Below are positions 11,959-22,828 of a DNA stretch of 64,000 bases, in pieces. The DNA is from Acanthosepion pharaonis (Eukaryota; Mollusca; Cephalopoda; Sepiida; Sepiidae), in the NCBI GenBank assembly GCA_903632075.3, contig CAHIKZ030001780.1, positions 1,032,501 through 1,096,500 of the forward strand. The letters run 5' to 3'. The notes beneath the pieces were generated by a model. It did not search any database and was not told the origin of the DNA. It saw only the letters and a program-made list of their open reading frames with translations. Position 1 is the first letter of the stretch, and each line of letters opens with the position of its first letter. The position numbers and the translations under genes were made by a program.

Positions 11959-12260
11959 CAGGGTCTGTCAAAAATTCATTTACAAACTTTCATCACACCA
12001 AAACAAGGACAAAAGTCCATATAAACATATGCTCACAAATTCTTCGTTTTTGAATTATAAGTTTAAAGAAAGTTTACGCTAAATGGCGTTGTGTTGCCTG
12101 TCGACTAGAATACATTTGTCATTTGTGCGCATTTGTACATAAACCTCTTCTAGGTTTAAGTTGTGTAGTATTGAGTTATCAGAAAAATATTCCATTTAGC
12201 AATAGGAAGATATTCATTTTGTGAGCAGGCAGATATGATTTTTCCATACGACCGCGCACC
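11959..12260 (+). mobile_element. Left end of a Tc1/mariner-like element (solo terminal repeat)
   Basis: Starts (TA)CAGGGTCTGTCAAAAAT and matches, over about 130 bases, the reverse complement of the right end of the element at 21405-22788 (shared ACAAGGACAAAAGTCCATAT and AAACATATG). It continues into the 5' leader GTTTACGCTAAATGGCG and GCAGGCAGATATGATTTTT shared with that copy, then stops. LINE sequence starts within about 30 bases. Confidence 0.88.
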
Positions 12261-12284
12261 AAAGAAAAATCAGCAATATTATTG

Positions 12285-12540
12285 GTGCTGCCCTGGTGTC
12301 TCGGCTTCAGTCATTTTCTCACCGCTGTAATGTAGCTTCCCTGTCCTTTTTCTGTAAATATTTTCATGGAAATTGTTCGGATGAATTCTTCGTTATGGTA
12401 CCTAGACTTTATGCATTTAAGCGCTGTACTAGATCACATCAATTTACACTTGAATTTGCTAGATTTAACCGCAAGTTCTATGCTAACAGTTTCTTTCCTC
12501 ACACTTCTCGCTTGTTGAACTCTCATCGCGCTTATTGAGA
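12285..12540 (+). pseudogene. Jockey/CR1-like LINE ORF2 C-terminus
   Basis: A single plus-strand frame reads VSRLQSFSHRCNVASLSFF, KYFHGNCSDEFF, VPRLYAFKR, RFNRKFYANSFFPHTSRLLN. Truncated at both ends. Directly follows the solo mariner end, so the junction is a chimera of two element types. Confidence 0.9.
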
Positions 12541-12816
12541 TATGGAGAAAACGAAGAAAGATATTCTGGTATTTTTACTCTTGTGTTGTTTGACTTTAAT
12601 TAGTTAATAAAGTTTCGTGTGCGTTCAGATTGTTAAACAAACATTACTATAATTTATGGCGCTTCGAATTCAAAGAGTGACGAAGCGTCCCTTCGAAGTT
12701 CCAAGAAATTAATGGATCCCAAGCCAAACTGAAAAACCGTAAATACTGCTTTACGTATGTAAGTGTATAATAATTCTAGTTTGTCGACATGGGAATGGGA
12801 TGATAATGTATATTCG

Positions 12817-12817
12817 T

Positions 12818-12862
<45 letters not shown>

Positions 12863-12896
12863 TGTGTGTCTGTGTGTGTGTGTGTCTCTGTGTGTA
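12817..12896. repeat. (TG)n microsatellite
   Basis: About 80 bases of TG with a few TC variants. Confidence 0.98.
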
Positions 12897-14770
12897 GTAG
12901 ACATTATGCTTGCTGATTTTTTGCATGTTGGGAACGTTTTACGTAAACTCCGTTTGTTTTAGATAAACATTTTTTTTTATATTTTGTTTACTTAAGTGGA
13001 AACTGTTTTTTTCCGCACCTCTATGAGCATTCGCACTCAACAGAATCTACATCTATTACGATCGGGTATTTAACTTATTACAGGAATAAAAAAGAAGAGG
13101 CGTACAATGACGTCACAAAGTTATCAACAGCAACATTTTGAAAATGGCAAAGTAGTCATTTTGCGTCTGTGTGTCTACATCTGTGTGTCTGTCTTTGTCA
13201 TTTTTATTTCCTTCTTTATTTTTGAAGCTGCGTCGTAGTCTCTTTCCGTTGAACTTTGAATCAGCCAATCGACAGGCAAGTCAATAAAAAAATTACCCCT
13301 AGTTATACAATTGACAAAACGTCGACTCAAGTTTATAAACGCAAAGAAACACTAAAGATGTAAAAAGTGAAATCGTCTAACCGAGTTCAAATTTTGTGCT
13401 TTCATGTTAGCATTCATGGACTGGAGAAGGCATAAATCCATTTTCCCTCCAACTATGAATGAAATGGCACAGAAAATTAGAATCTCTTAGTCCTTTGTGA
13501 CCAGTCCAGGAGAAGGACAACTCGAAATTGGGGAGAAGGCATGGGGAAACTACCCTCACCCCATTATCTTATCATGGCGGTGCACAGATAATAAAAAGAA
13601 CCAATCCGTGGAGAAGCATGATCATTTGTAAGTTGTATTTTGAAGAAACATTAAAAATATCACTCAACTAATGCCTTTAGAAGAAGCATGAATCCATTTC
13701 TTCTCGTTCCAGCTACGGTGGAAATAGCAGGGTAGATTAAGGTCTTTACATTTTCCCATATTTGGAGACTTGCAACCTATTCCCAGCTAAAAGGTAATAA
13801 TTAATTAAATGTTTAATTAAAAGGTTTATATCAAATTAAGTGAAAATAATTCAAATTAAGATAATTTAAAAATTAATTAAAGTAATTTAATTACAATTAA
13901 ATTAAATTAAATCAAAAGGTTTATATTATATTAAAAGGTCAATTACGTGCCCAAATGCAAAATATTTCATTTCCAGAACACATTTTCTGGTATATTTATT
14001 AATTTCAAGTCCGTCGCTTGAAAAAATACTTCGATTGGCTGGAATAATTATCATCTATTTCTCGACAATTATATTTTCATGTTTCTTTGAATCTTAATAT
14101 CCCAAACAATAAATGAATAAAAAGCCAGAAATGAAACTGGTGCGTATCAGTTTTGCATTTTAGTTGCCGATTCTATATTCAAGCGTGATCGTTTTCACTG
14201 GCCAAAGTTTTCTTCCTGATTAAATGCAAAGAGTGAAATAAAGTGATTCTCTACAGTTACCACAAACTGGAGGCATTTTTCCCTTCCCTGTAATCCTCTT
14301 TTCTCAAACGTCTTCGAGATTCTACTCAGAGATTTTCAGAAAACTTAGTCAGTCACAAAACCTGCATTCCGTGAGGATCGAACTTTGGATACTAGAAATA
14401 TCAAGAAGAATTAATTTCCTTTCTCTTTGGACTGTTTTCTGTGCAATTTCGTGTGTCCGTTCGTTGAAGGAAGAAGTATTGGCTTGCTCGCTGAATCAAA
14501 ATGTATTCTATTCACCAATCAACATTGTGCTTGTAAAATCAATTCAAAGATGAGTTAAAGATGTCGTTTTGAGTATCGGAGGGAGCGATACTGTTCACAG
14601 AATGTTCAAAATCAAATAAACAGGGATAATTGAATAAGACGGGGAAGGATTCAGAGAAATTAGAAGGCCATTTCTATGCCTCTTCATGGAGAGAAATACC
14701 TTTTAAAAAAATTGTAAATATCTCCAACAATAGCACTGATAGTGAAGCTGGCAAATTAAATTTGTTTTTA
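12897..14770. other. AT-rich DNA, possible decayed SINE bodies
   Basis: Two stretches (about 13420-13500 and 13680-13740) carry GGCATAAATCCATTTTCCCTCCAACTATG-like and GCATGAATCCATTTCTTC-like sequence, resembling the body of the 5S/tRNA SINE at 18.9 and 20.4 kb. The rest, including a TTAATTAAA-rich patch at 13795-13930, shows nothing I can name. Confidence 0.4.
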
Positions 14771-14772
14771 AT

Positions 14773-14945
14773 CATTTCGCCCCATGCAAGACAATAAAGC
14801 CACTATGACGCAAGCGTTAACGAATATGAGAAAAATATTATTATGGAGAGAGAACAATAAAAATATCAGAAATTAAGAAGTCAGGATACAACGACTAAAA
14901 TTGCATTTCAATTTTTGAAAATCAGTGTTGATTGGAAATATCCAC
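14773..14945 (-). mobile_element. Jockey/CR1-like LINE 3' tail
   Basis: Minus-strand 3' UTR (plus-strand ATCATTTCGCCCCATGCAAG at 14773) with the last codons of ORF2 near 14905-14940 (QSKIEMQF-like, decayed). Lies next to another copy of the same family in the same orientation. Confidence 0.75.
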
Positions 14946-14964
14946 TAACAAATAAAGGTCAGTT

Positions 14965-15400
14965 AATCATGTACCCAAAACAAGGCAATAAAATCATTAG
15001 GACGTAAGTGGTTACTGAGTTCGAAAGAATATAAGAAAAAGAAAGATAATGATGGACATTGCATTTACATTTTTGAAGATCAAAGTTGACTGGAAAGCAA
15101 GACGCCGGGAGAGAGTTCCATAAGCGAGAAGTGAAAGAGTTAGAACTGTTAGCATACAACTTGCGGTTATGTCTAGCCAGCTCAACTGTAAAACTATGAG
15201 ACATTTCCACCAATCTCGTACTGCGCTTAAATTCATAAAGTCTAGGTACCAGAGAGGAAAGTAATATTTATTTTGTTTTAATACAAAAACACGGCACAAG
15301 GCCAAAAGGAGGGATGAGGAAAGGTTGGTGTTCAATCTGTCTTATCTTAAACTTAGCTAGCCACAATTACTGACGCAAACATAACAGTCATCATAATGCC
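14965..15400 (-). pseudogene. Jockey/CR1-like LINE 3' end with the same internal insertion as at 2.5 kb
   Basis: Minus-strand frame 14959-15213 reads SFTVELARHNRKLYANS, SRLWNSLPASCFPVNFDLQ and KCKCN. Upstream on the minus strand it passes through TGGTACCTAGACTTTATGAA into about 190 bases containing GTGGCTAGCTAAGTTTAAG, GATAAGACAGATTGAA and TTGGCCTTGTGCC, homologous and co-linear with the insertion at 2530-2735. It is a second member of a composite LINE subfamily. Confidence 0.85.
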
Positions 15401-15699
15401 TCAAAATTTCTATGAAGTCCTAACTAGTTTCTATATGTACAATTTATTGGGTGGGGGGGGGTTGTAATACAACATAAAATAGCTAATAGCTTTTTGATTT
15501 GCAGTGGTAAGTCGACATATTATAACGACAAGAAGTAGGACAGGAGAATCAAACGAGACATTTACAACGTCACATATTTATTCACCAACTGAATATAAAA
15601 CAGAAAAATACAGGAAGTATAAAATTATTCCTTTTTTAAAACGTTCCTTAGAAAGGGAGATAACTGTGTCCACAATTTACTCTAATAAAGAAACTAAAA

Positions 15700-15950
15700 A
15701 GGGAAGTAGGGGAAGGCTGGTCTTCTATCTGTCTTATCTTAAACTTAACTAGCTACGGTTATTGACCCTATAAAGGAAAGTTCATCCGAACAATTTCCAC
15801 GAATATATTTATAAAAAAAGCACAGGGAAGTTATGTTATGGCGGTGGGAAAGGAACTGAAACAGAAATGCAAGATCACCTCAAATAACACTGCACATTTT
15901 TCTTATTCTATCAAGAATTTCTAAATACATAGTAAACATACTAATATTAT
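15700..15950 (-). repeat. Fragment of the composite insertion plus a short LINE piece
   Basis: 15700-15765 repeats the insertion core (minus strand TAGTTAAGTTTAAGATAAGA) but without flanking LINE coding sequence. About 120 bases on, 15885-15945 reads MYLEILDRI on the minus strand, a small piece of the jockey/CR1-like ORF2. Confidence 0.6.
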
Positions 15951-16820
15951 ATATACTAAATATACAGATGAAACTGCTGTAGGTTCATGACTTTAGAAGA
16001 CATGACGACAGACCACCGAATTTTTAATGGCCCACTTAAAAGCCAAGGGTAAAAAGTAAATTGACAAAATTGAAATTGATATAAATCGAATTCACTAATA
16101 CCAATATTTTGTTGTCTGAATAAAAAGGAAATTGTAAGTGTTTATCGAAATACCATCTGCTATCTTGTTTGTGCAATTGTTCAGAAGATTTTTCTCAAAT
16201 CTAACTCCGAGAAATCATATTGTATTGTAGCTACTGTTAATTGAACTTTCACACCAGGAGTAACAGAGTGTTTAGTGTTCGATCTTTACTCCAAGACTCG
16301 CCTCAGTATATCTTGCTTATTTTAGTCGTCTGTATGCTTTCAGTTCTCCCCTTGTTTTCTAGTTCCGTTGTACTTTTTATGAGATTCTTTGGGGTTCTTC
16401 TGTTTTACAACTGCTGGATTTGGTTGTATGGGATGGATTGAAATTCTTTAGATTTTGAAATCCTAACAAATTCAAAATCATAAAGAATTTCATAATTTTC
16501 ATTATTTATGATAGATTCTGATTTGTGTTTATCCCGTTGAGTCTATATGGTCAAAATGCAGTCTCTTGCACTGTTCTCAATAAATCCCTTTTCCCACCCA
16601 GTTATGTATAGTCTTCTTTGCATTCGAAGTTAATTTGTTAAATTTGTTGATTTTGCAACACTTCCAGAAAATTTATTTTTCCAAAACGATTTATTTTCAT
16701 GACAGGCAACGTTTGTACATAGATTTCTGTTCTTTATACTGATATGCATTCTTATTTCATGTATAACGCAAAAAAGCAAGCATACTAACTGTTGAAATAT
16801 TGTTAAACATTTGTTTATTT
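15951..16820. other. AT-rich DNA without a recognised gene
   Basis: Nothing recognised; short open frames lack motifs. Confidence 0.45.
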
Positions 16821-17030
16821 GTATTTTATAAATCACTCTCTTCTCGAAGTATTTTATAAATCACTCTCTTCTCGAAGTATTTTATAAACCACTTTCTTCT
16901 CGAAGTATTTTATAAATCACTCTCTCTTCTCAAAGTATTTTATAAATCACTCTCTTCTCGAAGTATTTTATAAATCACTCTCTCTTCTCGAAGTATTTTA
17001 TAAATCACTCTCTTCTCGAAGTATTTTATT
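16821..17030. repeat. 28-bp minisatellite, about 7.5 copies
   Basis: Unit GTATTTTATAAATCACTCTC followed by TTCTCGAA. Copies differ by an optional TC dinucleotide and rare substitutions, so the array is young. Confidence 0.97.
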
Positions 17031-17087
17031 GGTATGTATTATTGCTGTTTTTTTCTTTTTTATATTTTTCCAATTTTGTTTATATTT

Positions 17088-17162
17088 TTCTATATGCCGT
17101 GTCGCTTCAAGATGTTGGCGATCATGGCTCGCCACAATTTCCTCTCCTTATTTTTTTTCCTT
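17088..17162 (-). mobile_element. RTE-like LINE, extreme 3' coding end
   Basis: Minus strand reads LWRAMIANILKRHGI then a stop. This is the terminal peptide shared with the RTE-like tails at 31.2, 42.9, 58.0 and 60.1 kb. Directly abuts the 3' tail of the next LINE. Confidence 0.7.
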
Positions 17163-18815
17163 TAAGCATTTCATCCCAAGTAACAGAGGGTAGAGAACAA
17201 GAGGCGTGTTTGGGGAGAGGATTAAGAGAGGGACGGGGAACAAGATCAAGGTATCAGAAGATGTCGATTGACATTACACTTGAATATTTGAAGATTATAG
17301 TTATCAGAGAAGCCAGCAAGAGGACGAGAATTCCACAGACGGGAAGTGCGAGAGAAGAAGCTGTTGGAGTAGAAGAGACGGTTACATTTAACCGTTTCCA
17401 CAGTGAAAGGGTAGGACCAAGAAGCCAACCGAGTAGCTCGCTTAAATTCATGAAGTCTGGGAACCAGTGAAAGCAACTCGTGGGAACAGTTGCCGTGAAA
17501 ATATTTATAGAAGAGACAGAGGGATGCCACTGTACGTCTGTGAGAAAGCGACTTTAAACTAAATGCTAGATCAGGACCTATCACATTGTATATCCATCTC
17601 TGGATTTTGTCGAGGACCTCGATACTTACAGCAGGACACCAGACCATATATGACAGCAATATTCCATGCAAAGACGAATGGACTCAGACGAGAAAAACTT
17701 TCTGGCACGACACAGAGAAGCAACTTTGAAGCTATTGAGTCTATATATCTGTTCCACCTCATGACAGTGGACAGAATGAGACTAAGCAGGCGCAACGAGG
17801 TGCTCTTGTGGATTTGGGCATCAGCCATTCTGATGGGAGGCAGGGAGGGCTCTCTGTGGTGGGTAAATGAGAACAGTTTCGTTTTGGGGGCATCGAAGTT
17901 TACAAGCCATTTCCTGTCCTAGTCAACCACAGAGTAGAGGTCTTTTTTGACATCGGCGGCCAGGTGATTTTTGTCAACGATACCAGATTTACTATTGAGG
18001 CAGGAGTAAACAGTAGTGTCATCCACATAGATGCCTACTTGGGAACTGATGACATCGGGAAGATCGTTAATGAAGATAAGGAACAGTGTAGGACCCAAGA
18101 TAGAACCTTGTGGAATACCAGCGTTTCAGATAAAGACGCTGGAGGAGAACCAGTTAAGGATGACGTTCATTTCACGGTTTGACAGGAATGATTGAATTAA
18201 GTCAAATAATTGTCTTGTAATTCCGTATCCTTGAAGCTTACGAAGGAGGCCGGCATGCCAAAAACTATCAAATGCTTTAGAGATGTCTAGAGCCACAGCT
18301 AGAGCTTCTCCTTATTGTGAAGTGCTTGTTATACAAATTCAGTTATGGCCAGTAGATCGTCAGCAGTAGTTCGAGCAAAGCAGAAGCCATATTGCTTGTC
18401 GGAGATCAGATTATGGGAAGTAAGGTGCTTACCACATCGGCGTTAATTAAAGCCTCGAAGAGTGGTAGGAGACTGATAGGACGGTAGTTAGATGGGCCAT
18501 AAGGGTCTCCAGATTTCCTAAAGACAGGCACAGCAGATTTGGACTTCCATGAGGATGGAAAGCAAGAGTCGGTGAGGCAGTAGTTGTATAGCTTGGAAAG
18601 GACAGGAGCACATTTCTTCCAATATCCCGTCCCCATCACTAGCCTTATGGGAGTTTAATTTAGAGATAATGTCCAATACCATCGTTGGGATTATGTGCAT
18701 CTTACTCAGTAGAGCCTCAGTTCGTAAACAGCAACCAAACGTAAAGGTTGCTTTCTTGTAGCCTGGACACAAACTTCTGAAAACTTTTGTCCATGTTATT
18801 CGCAATATTCTTCGT
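17163..18815 (-). pseudogene. Jockey/CR1-like LINE ORF2, reverse transcriptase and C-terminus
   Basis: Longest copy of the main LINE family. The RT copies element RNA at the nicked target. From the minus strand, in order: fingers segment ISKLNSHKASDGDGI (near 18660), CAPVLSKLYNYCLTDSCFPSSW, GPSNYRPISLLP (about 18480), SDKQYGFCFARTTADDLLA (about 18390-18340), GIPQGSILGPTLFLIFIND (about 18120-18065), the catalytic YVDD in GIYVDDTTVYS (about 18040-18010), and then the long tail with ILDKIQRWIYNVIGPDLAF, LFYKYFHGNCSHELLSLVPR and TSRLWNSRPLAGF. The 3' UTR ends at 17163 (plus-strand AGCATTTCATCCCAAG). Reading needs several frame changes and contains stops, so it is dead. The endonuclease is missing; the 5' end stops near 18815, just before a 5S-derived SINE. 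Clade (jockey versus CR1/RTE relatives) is judged by eye. Confidence 0.93.
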
Positions 18816-18838
18816 CTCTAAAATATCGATTTCTTAAC

Positions 18839-19060
18839 GGCTTACGGCCTATCACGTTGAAACATGACAAACTTGGTCTGTACCTAGATGGAATTGGAAT
18901 TCGGAGATACGAGTTCCAATTCCAGTCATTTTCGTTATATTCACTTACGCGCAAATTCCCTTGTGGAAGGTATGAATCCACCTCTTCTCCCCCAACTATG
19001 GGCTAAATAACAAGATTTGCCTCAGTAAAGCATTTGTTATCTCGAAAAAAATTCCTAGAA
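18839..19060 (+). repeat. 5S/tRNA-like composite SINE, copy 1
   Basis: Begins GGCTTACGGCCTATCACGTTG, the 5' end of 5S rRNA, then a deleted middle and TTGGTCTGTACCTAGATGG, which resembles the 5S C-box region. Next comes CGAGTTCCAATTCC, a tRNA B-box-like motif, then a body with ATTCACTTACGCGCAAAT and GTATGAATCCACC. The same body follows the 5S end at 20.3 kb and a tRNA-like head at 60.8 kb. Confidence 0.75.
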
Positions 19061-19154
19061 TTTTAAAATCAATTTCTGGCTTTAAATAACTTACAAAAGT
19101 TTGATTTACAGACTTTGGAAGGTAAATTAATGAATTGCCTTATACTGGTACTTA

Positions 19155-19275
19155 TGACTATCTTCACAACATCGTCATTATAGTAATGATAATATTAGGA
19201 AACATTTGGCATTCATTGACTGAGCAATACTGATGTCGAATGAAATATATAAAATCTTTCTTTTAAAACAATTTT
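19155..19275 (+). repeat. Unidentified interspersed repeat, partner at 41.03-41.17 kb
   Basis: Shares AGGAAACATT(T/C)GGCA, CATTGA and ATAAAATCTTTCTTTTAAAA in the same order with 41083-41155. No coding potential; family unknown. Confidence 0.65.
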
Positions 19276-19623
19276 TTTTCAGGAAAATAAGTTTCTCAAG
19301 TCGAGTAGCTGCTATCGCTCTTTCCACTGCAGATGGAGGTGTAGTGAAAGAAAAATTTCACGATTTGAAAAAAAAAAAATAGAAATGTATAGAAGCATCT
19401 TGATTTACCATAAAGAAATAAAAACAAAAAGAAGCAAAAAGAAATAAATAAAAAAAGGCGAAAAGGTAACAAATGGCAGTGAAGAAAAAACAGGGATTGT
19501 CAAATGAGTCACACCTGTGAACTAATCAAAATGCAAGAAACAATTCTGAAACAAATACCTTTGTCTAAAAAGATAGAAATATATATAAAAAAAAAAACAA
19601 ATGATCAGATAAAGGAATCAGAG

Positions 19624-19675
19624 TCGATGAAATATTATTGGGCATGAAAGAACATGTCCAATAATATTTCATCGA
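19624..19675. repeat. Near-perfect hairpin, 23-bp arms, 6-base loop
   Basis: Left arm 19624-19646 (TCGATGAAATATTATTGGGCATG) pairs with right arm 19653-19675 with a single G-T/G-A type mismatch (22 of 23 complementary). Loop AAAGAA. Flanks are AT-rich and unidentified. Confidence 0.9.
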
Positions 19676-19849
19676 ATATTTGGACACTTAAACCCTCAGA
19701 AAGTCGAAAGGACTACGACTACCAACGAAATATACATAATTTATTAGGCATTGAATTGTATCACTTGACTTTTAAACTAACCTTATGAATATTCATGAGT
19801 ACTCCTATACCAAACATTTTGAAAAACCAATAACATTTATTAACACCAT

Positions 19850-19915
19850 TCTACGTCCGAGAAATCTCAAAGAAAATATGTGTCCTCCGACAGGAATCGA
19901 ACCGTTCAGGCAGTT
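19850..19915 (-). repeat. S3 SINE fragment
   Basis: On the minus strand: CGGTTCGATTCCTGTCGGAG, then GACACATATTTTC and CTCGGACG, matching the B box and body of the S3 SINE at 11.6 kb. The A-box half is missing. Confidence 0.75.
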
Positions 19916-20007
19916 TATTATAAACAGAGCATTTACTTAAAGAATTGTATCTATAAAAGTAACGTATAAACAAAAAATATATTAAAATAATTGTCGGACT
20001 TAATCCA

Positions 20008-20009
<2 letters not shown>

Positions 20010-20098
<89 letters not shown>

Positions 20099-20139
20099 AA
20101 TATATATATATATAAAACAAGAATATACATATATGACAA

Positions 20140-20232
<93 letters not shown>
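20010..20232. repeat. (CA)n and (TA)n microsatellite block
   Basis: About 74 bases of CA, a short imperfect TA stretch, then about 92 bases of pure TA ending exactly at the 5S-like sequence. Open frames here are repeat translations. Confidence 0.98.
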
Positions 20233-20234
<2 letters not shown>

Positions 20235-20460
20235 GTCCGGTCAGCCCCTAGAGGGGTGACCGCACTGGGATACCAGGTCCTGTAAGCTTGACTGAGTGGG
20301 TTGTGTAACGGATAATGGGTAGGATTTGCTAATCACTGAGCTGAGTTAAAATTCCATTTGGTTTTTTTATATTCACTTACGCGTAAATAACTTTGGTAAA
20401 GGCATGAATCCACCACCTTTCCATCCAGATATGGTTTTACTATTAAGATTTGTATCACTA
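20233..20460 (+). repeat. 5S/tRNA-like composite SINE, copy 2 (5' part replaced by TA)
   Basis: Starts GTCCGGTCAGCCCCTAGAGG and continues GGGTGACCGCACTGGGATACC then AGGTCCTGTAAGCTT, clearly the 3' half of a 5S rRNA. Directly after comes TTGTGTAACGGATAATGG (A-box-like) and GAGTTAAAATTCC (decayed B box), then the body ATTCACTTACGCGTAAAT and GGCATGAATCCACC. This copy shows the 5S-then-tRNA order most clearly. Confidence 0.8.
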
Positions 20461-21064
20461 AATAATTATTACCCCATCAACACCAAAAAAAAAATTCTTA
20501 CTGTGTAAAAATATTTTCTGACTTTAAGTAAGATGTTGATATGCCATTAAAAAAATCAATCAATCAAAAAAATTAATTAACTCAATAAATTAACACCTGA
20601 TATTTCAATGATGATATACACAATAGCGATCAAATTCTGTGAGTGAAGTTTCGCATATTTGAGCAGTAATACCATTTGCATCTGGTTTAGTAGGTAACAA
20701 CTTCGACCAACCATTACTAGACAATGACTAGACAATGTAGAATGAAAATTCTGGTGATGAAACTAATCAGCCTGTTGGGTGCGATAAATATCCTCGTGAT
20801 GACGGGTGGAAAACATCTTTACCAAACTTTGGATAATGTAGCTCACAGCATATTTTCGACTTGTGTAAATAGATTTATGATTAAATTATTAATGGTGCAC
20901 GACAACAATCAGCAATATGACAGCTAAGCTTAATGTCAACCTCAAAGGCGTCAATATTTGTCTAATTTCACAAATGTGTTATTGAATTATTTATATCTTA
21001 TGTACAGTCGTTTGTTTTTTTCACCAGACCATGGCGATGTTGTTTATGCATTTGCAAAATGGAG

Positions 21065-21068
<4 letters not shown>
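20461..21068. other. AT-rich DNA, nothing recognised
   Basis: A 67-codon open frame (20724-20927) has no motif I recognise and no splice context that I can support. Confidence 0.45.
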
Positions 21069-21113
<45 letters not shown>

Positions 21114-21290
21114 TAAAATATATATGATATATATATGAAAAAATATATATATATGATAAATATATGTATAATAAATATATATATATATATGATAAAAATA
21201 AAATTTTAAGATATGCATATATATATATATGTATGATAATATATATCTGATAAAAATAAAGTTTTAAGATATACTATATTTCAGAGTTAC
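21069..21290. repeat. (CA)n followed by imperfect TA/GATAAA repeats
   Basis: About 43 bases of CA, then TATATGATA-type sequence in which GATAAAAATAAA(A/G)TTTTAAGATAT occurs twice (about 21191 and 21249). Confidence 0.9.
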
Positions 21291-21321
21291 AGTGCTCACT
21301 ATCATGGATGTAAATATAAAA

Positions 21322-21382
21322 GTGGATATTGATGGCAATACTCAGCGACGACAGTTTATTTCATGCTTAAACGCAACATTCA
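21322..21382 (+). repeat. Palindromic repeat family P, half copy
   Basis: GTGGATATTGATGGCAATAC, CAGCGACGACAG, TTCATGCTTAAACGCAACATTC: matches the left arm and loop of the palindrome at 54418-54519. Right arm absent; sequence changes to a mariner end about 20 bases later. Confidence 0.75.
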
Positions 21383-21404
21383 GGCCTTGTCAGACATGGT
21401 TTGA

Positions 21405-22786
21405 AGTTCCTTCATTTTGAGTTATTAAGTTTAAAGAAAGTTTACGGTAGATGGCGCTGTGTTGCCATGTAGACTAGGTTACATTTGTCATTCTTGTACA
21501 TTTGTGGTTAGTCTGCCATCAACGTGTGTAGTAGTGAGTTAACTGAGAAGTGTTCCATTTAACAATGGCAGGATATTTATATCGCAAGTAGGCAGATATG
21601 ATTTTTACATACGGTCGCTTGAATGGTAATGGACGCGAAGCTGTACGGCTGTAATAGATTGTATTTCCAGACCGAGGGCAACCGAGTCATCCATGGCACC
21701 ACAAACTATGCATCGAGGAAGACTGAGATCCGCTCATACGTTTGACCATGAAGAACACATTCTACACGTCAAGTGGCCCTAGCATGTCGTACATCTCATA
21801 GTACCGCATGGAAGGTACTTCAAATGTAATTCCTATATCCGTATCATTTGCAACGTGTGCAGGGTCTTTCGCCATCTGATCACTCACCATGGGAGATATT
21901 TTGCCGATGTTTTATTGCACAAACTGCTGATCCGTTGTTTGTCTCTTCAGTCTTGTTTACAGATGAGGCAATATTTGGAAGACTTAGACAACCAACATTT
22001 GTGGGCGGATCGGAATCCCCATGGTACAATACAAGCTAGACACCAGCAATAGTTTACGATTAATGTGTAGGCTGGAATTTTAGGTGACTGTCTTCTGGAT
22101 CCATATGTTCTCCCAGCACGTTTTATGGGAGTTGTCTACAGGGACTTTATTTCGAATATATACATACAGACCTGCTAAAGGATGTATCCCTGCTAATACG
22201 AAAACGCATGTAGTTCATGTGTGGTGGAGCTCCAGCACATTAGTGACATTGTTCACGATGCACCAACTGACATGTACCATGAATAGATAGGTGAGGAGCT
22301 GTTCCATGGCCTGCACGTTTTCCTCGACCTCAATCCTGTGGCGCCACCTAAAACAATTTGTTTATGCAGCGGACATTAATAATACAGAGAGGCTTCAACG
22401 TGTTATGGGAATCTGCGAAACCATTCGATACCTTGCATTTGAAAGTGCCCACCAGTCAATGATGCGACGGGTGCATGCCTGTGTAGGAGCAAACGGATGA
22501 TATTTTGAACATTTGTTATGAGTTACTGTGTTAACGTACAACGAAGGCCTGTTGGACATATGTTTATATGGACAGATTATCTTATTTAACCTGCCCCCAA
22601 AATTTGTAAAACTATGTTTGGATTGTATCTTCGATTGTACATTTAACATTTAACAACATCTACCGTAAACCTAAACTTAATATCTCAAAAATGAAGGATT
22701 TGCGGACATATGTTTATATGGACTTTTGTCCTTGTTTTGGGGTGAGGAAACCCGCCCCAAAGTTTGTAAATATATTTTTGATAACC

Positions 22787-22788
<2 letters not shown>
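21405..22788 (+). pseudogene. Tc1/mariner-like transposase, decayed, with long terminal repeats
   Basis: A cut-and-paste transposase of the IS630/Tc1/mariner superfamily. Plus-strand pieces in order: YGRLNGNGREAVRL and FPDRGQPSHP (N-terminal helix-turn-helix region, 21620-21690), RVFRHLITHHGRYFADVLLH (21860-21915), SLVYR/VLFTDEAIFGR with the first catalytic Asp (21950-21980), GGAPAH (about 22223-22240) where related transposases have DGAPAH, so the second catalytic Asp is lost, and SAHQSMMRRVHACVGANG before the stop at 22498. Many frame changes and stops. The right terminal repeat (22657-22788) runs from CATCTACCGTAAAC to TTTTTGATAACCCC. Only the inner part of the left repeat survives (from about 21412), but the fragment at 11959 shows the full left end. 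The catalytic class (DD34D or variant) cannot be settled from this copy. Confidence 0.9.

Positions 22789-22828
<40 letters not shown>

Noticed and set aside
17042..17922. Plus-strand frames of 119-142 codons
   Set aside because: Antisense to the jockey/CR1-like LINE on the minus strand, which carries the recognisable motifs.
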